Below the pieces are notes generated by a model that was not told where the DNA came from, searched no databases, and saw only the letters and a program-made list of their open reading frames with translations. 64,000 nt of DNA. Source: Eretmocerus hayati. Taxonomy: Eukaryota; Arthropoda; Insecta; Hymenoptera; Aphelinidae. The DNA is taken from NCBI GenBank assembly GCA_029851415.1, contig CM056744.1, positions 57,437,797 to 57,501,796 on the forward strand, written 5' to 3'. Made by a program: the position numbers and the translations under genes. This document shows positions 59,726-64,000 of the stretch, in pieces (positions within the stretch are counted from its first letter, which is position 1; every line of letters starts with the position of its first letter).

Positions 59726-61060
59726 CAAAAGTGTTTGCCTTTTTTTTATATCAAAGATAGTAAATCCACGATGGTATCGTGGAAAATCGAGAGTTGGGAT
59801 GTAACGCACACCCTACTCTTCATTATCTTTTAGGGGGGCTGTAAGTGTACCCAACTTGCCCCCATATGTCGATCTCAAGAATGGGCACAAGTTAACCTTA
59901 GTTCAAATTCTTTTCACATTCGTTATGTCGAAATATGACGAAATAAGTAGTCTAGATCGACCCCGAATCATTTCTGTGTTTCCCAGAAAAGTTAAAGTGA
60001 TTTTTCCATTTTTCGTATTTCTAAAGGAAATTGCGTTCAGTGCCATCAGTCTCAACGTACCTCAGCGCATCAGATTCCTCTTTCGGAAACCTTCAATAAT
60101 TCTCCTCTCGAAAATGCAAAACTCGGATTTGGGGAGGATTCATGAGGAAAATACCGAAATGATTTGTAGAACAAGAAAGCCGAAATCGGAGGTATCCAAC
60201 ATGCCCTCGTATGGTGATCACAAGAGGGCACGCTGTAAGACTCTTTTTATCACGCAGAACGTATTTGTCACGTCAAAATAGGAAGAAAATATATTTTTGG
60301 TCAAGCACAAGTAAAGCCCCAAATGTAGTCGCACGCCGATGAGAACAATTTCATGCACTTTATCGACGACTTACATCGTTTTTGGGGACAAAATTAAGAC
60401 AGCTCGTCTCTAATTGATTGAAACCAGACGTACTCTAGCTCAATTTTAAGGTCTTAAAATAAGCTTCATAATGAGCCAAAGTACATTAAAAAATGTTGAG
60501 GTAGACCAGAGCTGTTGAGGAAATTGCTAATGGGGGCACGTTGGGTACACCCTTTTGCAAACTCGCAAAAAAACATTTCTTGGCAAAATTGTGATGGCTC
60601 AGCTCGAGTCGGTCGAGATTGAACCTACCTTAGCTCGTTTTGAAGGCCTTGGAACAAGCTTCAAAGTAAGCTAAGGGACGTTGAAAAATATTCGAGTGGA
60701 CAAAAACTATGCGCAAAACGGCTTAGGGGGGATGTTAGGTACACTTACCTTATATATACGTGGCCGTAAAAGCAACAAGAGAGAAAGGAGAAGGCTCAAT
60801 CGGCCGAAGGTTGGTTTTCTCCTCCCAACAAAAGAAAACCGGAAGCTATATGAATGATTTCCCCCTTCTACCTGTTCCATTAATTTTGGAGTATTTTTCT
60901 CTCTGGATCATTCATAGAATTGAATATAAAGTACGAAAATAGCAGTACTTCAAGTCAAGCGAGTTAGCAAATATTATAACAGTTATTTTATTACACTCTG
61001 AACCTTATCCAGGACAGACCGAAATCCTGATATACCTGTTCTGTATCCCACACTGACACA
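59726..61060. other. No gene recognised
   Basis: Contains several copies of the phrase 'gggtacac' or its complement (59,848; 60,543; 60,727), suggesting an old non-coding repeat. A 141-codon plus-strand frame at 59,856 has no protein-like features. Confidence 0.4.
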
Positions 61061-61142
61061 CCCTCGATGGCGCAGTCGGCTAAGTGTCGTGGCTAGTGAG
61101 TTGCTGTGAGGTGAAGGGCCCAGGTTCAAATCCCCGTAAGTG
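61061..61142 (+). repeat. tRNA-like SINE head (pol III A and B boxes)
   Basis: A-box TGGCGCAGTCGG (61068-61079) and B-box GGTTCAAATCC (61123-61133) match the internal pol III promoter consensus with the spacing of a class II (long variable arm) tRNA. The acceptor and anticodon stems do not pair well, so this looks like a tRNA-derived SINE head or tRNA pseudogene and not a functional tRNA. Confidence 0.6.
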
Positions 61143-61269
61143 CAAATTTTTAATGATTTAAATACGTTTTTTCTTAATCTAGTTGCGACACTTAACCACC
61201 TCAAACATGAAAAATTAGCTTAGAAATCTTGGAGAGGAATTTATTTTTAATAAATAAATTTTAAAATAT

Positions 61270-61384
61270 CAGCTGAGATCACAGCTGAGAATTCAGCTGT
61301 GAATTTGGCATGAGAAATCAGCTGTGATCTCAGCTGAGATCTCAGCTGTGAATTCACCTGTGATCTCAGCTGATTTCTCAGCTG
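61270..61384. repeat. 12-bp-phased CAGCTG array
   Basis: CAGCTG occurs at 61270, 61282, 61294, 61319, 61331, 61343, 61367 and 61379, with CACCTG at 61355. Steps are 12, 12, 25, 12, 12, 12, 12 and 12. It is a short tandem repeat whose unit is an E-box. Confidence 0.8.
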
Positions 61385-61604
61385 AATTTTTTCGGCAGGG
61401 ATTGTAAATCAGCCAAATTAGTTTGAGTTATATTTATGTAAGAATGAAAGGAATATCCAGCCAAAATTTCATTTTTTCAAATCAAATTACAAAAGGGAAC
61501 AAATGCATCACCTCTACCTCACAATAGGAGACTGACATACGGAAAAATATTACAATAATTCTACAATCACTTAGCAGTAAGAAAATATATGTAATAGCTT
61601 AAAA

Positions 61605-62044
61605 ATGGAACCCTTGCCTCCATCTAGTAGACGTAAGAATGAAAATGCTTTTCCCCCTCTTGGGAAATGCATACGTTCCAGCAGAGACGCCCGAAGGAAG
61701 ATAGTGAAAAACTCAGGCGACTCTGGCGGAGCGGATGATTATTGCCCCCTCCCTACGAGAGGTTATATATGGGGCCATACCTCCAAATTCTACACGCTTC
61801 GGTCTCGGACGTAGACAAGAAGTTATATCAATCTTGTAGTAAGTTCAAATTTTCAATAAAGTCTATTACTATTTCACTTCAATTTTTCTCTTCAAATAGA
61901 AAAAATCCAAAAGTCATTCAATTTCCACCATTCTCGCGATACAACCGGTTCGAAAAAATCGTGATCGAGAAATCTTGGAAATCGCCAAGCAGCATCAGCA
62001 GCAGCAACAACAGGAACAGCACCAGAAAGGGACGGAGATACCAT
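61605..62044 (+). CDS. Possible two-exon gene fragment, uncertain
   Basis: A frame from ATG 61605 (69 codons, basic N-terminus with RRKNENAFPPLGK) is followed by a possible 61-bp intron (tgta|GTAAGT ... tcaaatag) and a Gln-rich exon (LEIAKQHQQQQQQEQHQKG) ending at TGA near 62,050. The phases are compatible only in a frame that contains a stop (61812-61814) before the donor. It is therefore either a broken gene or coincidence. The Gln-rich part looks protein-like. No family is recognised. Confidence 0.25.
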
Positions 62045-62139
62045 TTAACTGAACAAGGTCAGTTTTTTTTCAAAGTTTTCAACTAACCAAAATATGGAAT
62101 TCTAAATGAGCTATAAAAGAAATTACGACGTACCCTACG

Positions 62140-62990
62140 CACGCAATAGCTATGCCACACTTTGCCTGAGGCTAGAAATTAACGGGCGAGGAACGTTGAG
62201 AACAATTTTCTTAGAATAACGTAATGGGACGAATCGTTGCGTTATTCTAGAAATGTTTCCTAAAACAATCAAAATTCGCGCCATAGATTACTAACAATTT
62301 CCGAATCAGCATTCTTCTGCGTTACTTACCCGAGTTATTCGCGGAGTCCCGCGAGACTCAAAAATAGTAAAAATCACCGCGTCATACGCGATGTCACACA
62401 CACACACACACATCACACACGTGCCATACATCGCGGTTACGCATTACACAGTTACACGACGCACATCGAAACACGTAACGAGGCACCCCGTTACTGGCTT
62501 AGTAAAGTGGCACCTCGTTACCCTAATTTGTCACGCGATACACCTTATAGTACTCCACATAGTACCCCTCACCCCGTTACAATTCATCCACACCATACAC
62601 ATGAAAGTATCGTGATGACCCGTTACTTTTATGACATGGACAAACGATCACCCGCTTTTCGTAAAGCATCCGCGCGTTACCCCACACTTTTCCATAGATC
62701 TGAAACGCGGCTTGCAGTTACACGCATTTCCTGCGTATAACCCAGAGGGACGTTACTTACGCCAGTTTCACTTCTAGAATCGCCGTTTACAGTTACCACT
62801 CACAAAAACACGTAACCTAAAGGAACGTTAATCATAGTACATTCCCCATAAGGAAACGTACCTCATCTTTACACCGCCGGGTACACGCGCAATACATCCG
62901 CATATTACACATAGCATATTTCATACGCTAAAACGTTGCTTAGGGTTACACACTCTTTGCGACTTAGCCCGCTTATATAAACGAGTCATT
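62140..62990. repeat. Region of recurrent GTTAC/GTAAC motifs
   Basis: CGTTAC, AGTTAC or GTAACG recur at least a dozen times at irregular 20-60-bp spacing, with a short (CA)n run at 62,396. It is probably a degenerate tandem repeat. No gene is seen. Confidence 0.5.
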
Positions 62991-62995
62991 TTTTC

Positions 62996-63525
62996 ATTAT
63001 CACCAGGTTTTTGGTCGGGGGTCAGGGATTTTCTTGTAACTTCAGGTATATGTTGTGTATGATGGGAAAAGATGAAAAGCACAGTTTTTAGGTCCTAAAA
63101 GATATTTGTGCGGGTTTGGCGCGCAATTTTCGTCCTGAAAATTCGCGAAAGAATCAATCTTAACCTTTTTGATTGATTTTTCACGCATTTAGGGCCGAAT
63201 AGAAAAAATATGACAAATACATATTTCGCGGTGAGAACTGCTGAATTTTACGAAAAAACACTTTCAGATCCGCAAAACGTTGAAATAACCTCGAAAAAGT
63301 AGTTTTTTGAAGAATAATGATTTTTTGACACTTTAGACTAATTTTATCTTAAATTCGAGGTTTTCATCGGGTTCCTCGTCAAATTTCACGTCGGGAACCG
63401 TTCAGAACAAATTGGGACTCGGGTGGGATTAGCCACCATAGATAGAGCTTTGAAAGCAGGAAGGGTGAAAATAGCGCTAACACGCGTGTTTTGGGAGGGC
63501 AGGCTCATTATCGAGAGTCTTTCAA
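62996..63525. repeat. Dispersed repeat, copy 3 (~530 bp)
   Basis: The same start and end phrases as the copy at 48524, with moderate divergence. Confidence 0.75.
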
Positions 63526-63609
63526 TATGTCATCGTGGCCCTCTGATATGAAAACTGTTTCTCGTGCAATAACCATACGGCTGATTTGAAGATTAATCCG
63601 ATTCGGGTC

Positions 63610-64000
63610 CACGGTGCCCTTGAATGCAATTTAAATGAAATATTCCGTTACCAACGGGATTATTTTGGTTTCCGTTTCCGGATATCTTAAAGAATACATT
63701 CCTAAAAGAATTAAAATCTTTCGCCGAGCCGTTTTGAAGGAATGTCATTTGGAACATTTTTTGGAACTCTTATTTCCTCAATGATAATAAATGTTCTCCA
63801 AACCTAAGATTCCTTGGTCAAATGATGATCTAAATGAAAAATGATGATTCAGGAGGATGATTCGAGTAATTATGACAATGAGAATAGTTACGAGAGATTA
63901 AATCTCCAAAACTGCTGATTGTGGAGAGTCCTTTTGGGGGAAAAATTATGAAGCAGAGTCCGGATCTCAAATTGGGATTCCCATCCACATCTTGATCAAA
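63610..64000 (+). mobile_element. Left end of a second 4.1-kb-family transposon (runs off window)
   Basis: From CACGGTGCCCTTG onward it reads the same as 52069-52459 as far as I can compare by eye, past the inner TIR boundary and up to the window edge. It is preceded by unrelated sequence (gattcgggtc). Confidence 0.8.

Noticed and set aside
61061..61142. Functional tRNA gene
   Set aside because: The A and B boxes are good, but the acceptor and anticodon stems do not pair, and the discriminator/terminator context is lacking. A SINE head or pseudogene is more likely.
60983..61204. 73-codon minus-strand frame
   Set aside because: It overlaps the tRNA-like SINE head, which explains its composition.

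Overview
The window looks like repeat-dominated nuclear DNA from an arthropod, most likely an insect. Genes are spliced with GT...AG introns, the core promoters are TATA plus TCAGT initiator, tandem satellites and TA/TG microsatellites are abundant, and nearly all recognisable coding sequence belongs to transposable elements. I see no conserved single-copy host gene and no prokaryotic features. Species cannot be fixed from the sequence.

Layout. (1) 1-17.0 kb is a satellite with higher-order structure: short (~205 bp) and long (~260 bp) subunits, each carrying a pair of ATACAGTATTCG motifs ~43 bp apart, form ~930-bp four-subunit units (1-6.6 kb) and then ~1652-bp seven-subunit units (6.7-14.3 kb). 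A 555-bp TA-flanked MITE interrupts it at 15.3 kb. (2) 18.1-21.7 kb holds five copies of a small element rich in GGGACG, inserted in TA/TG microsatellites, plus a second element type that shares its internal 76-bp module. (3) 22.6-24.3 kb holds a decayed spliced gene (called A') and a further exon. (4) 26.8-28.9 kb is a nested tandem array (~175-bp monomer, 524-bp trimer, 1048-bp dimer). (5) 29.1-48.4 kb is an inverted duplication of a defective Ty3/gypsy-like fragment plus flanking sequence. A 968-bp minisatellite foldback element sits in the left copy and an 11.9-kb large-TIR element in the right copy; each insertion has its empty site in the opposite copy. (6) 48.5-64 kb holds a dispersed ~540-bp repeat, a decayed transposase on the minus strand, a young-looking 4.1-kb DNA transposon with 381-bp TIRs and a related end at the window edge, several degenerate arrays, and a tRNA-like SINE head.

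The most interesting object is the element at 35,793-47,711. It has ~1.9-kb TIRs beginning AGTAGGTATTC and ending with the complement, flanked by the 6-bp duplication CATATC: the hallmarks of a Polinton/Maverick. It lacks visible integrase, ATPase, protease and capsid genes and keeps only the N-terminal part of what I believe is the Polinton polymerase protein. It also carries two decayed genes (B and C) and one intact spliced gene (A). Gene A encodes a 153-residue disordered protein with two SUMO-interaction-like motifs. Each TIR carries an inward-facing TATA/initiator promoter, an 83-nt leader exon with a 17-codon uORF and a strong splice donor, preceded by repeated GAAnnTTCnnGAA elements (five perfect on the left, three on the right). 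The model is a decayed Polinton-like element whose TIRs are ready-made, possibly heat-shock-responsive promoters for spliced accessory genes. Gene A' at 23 kb has the same organisation, suggesting a second relative nearby.
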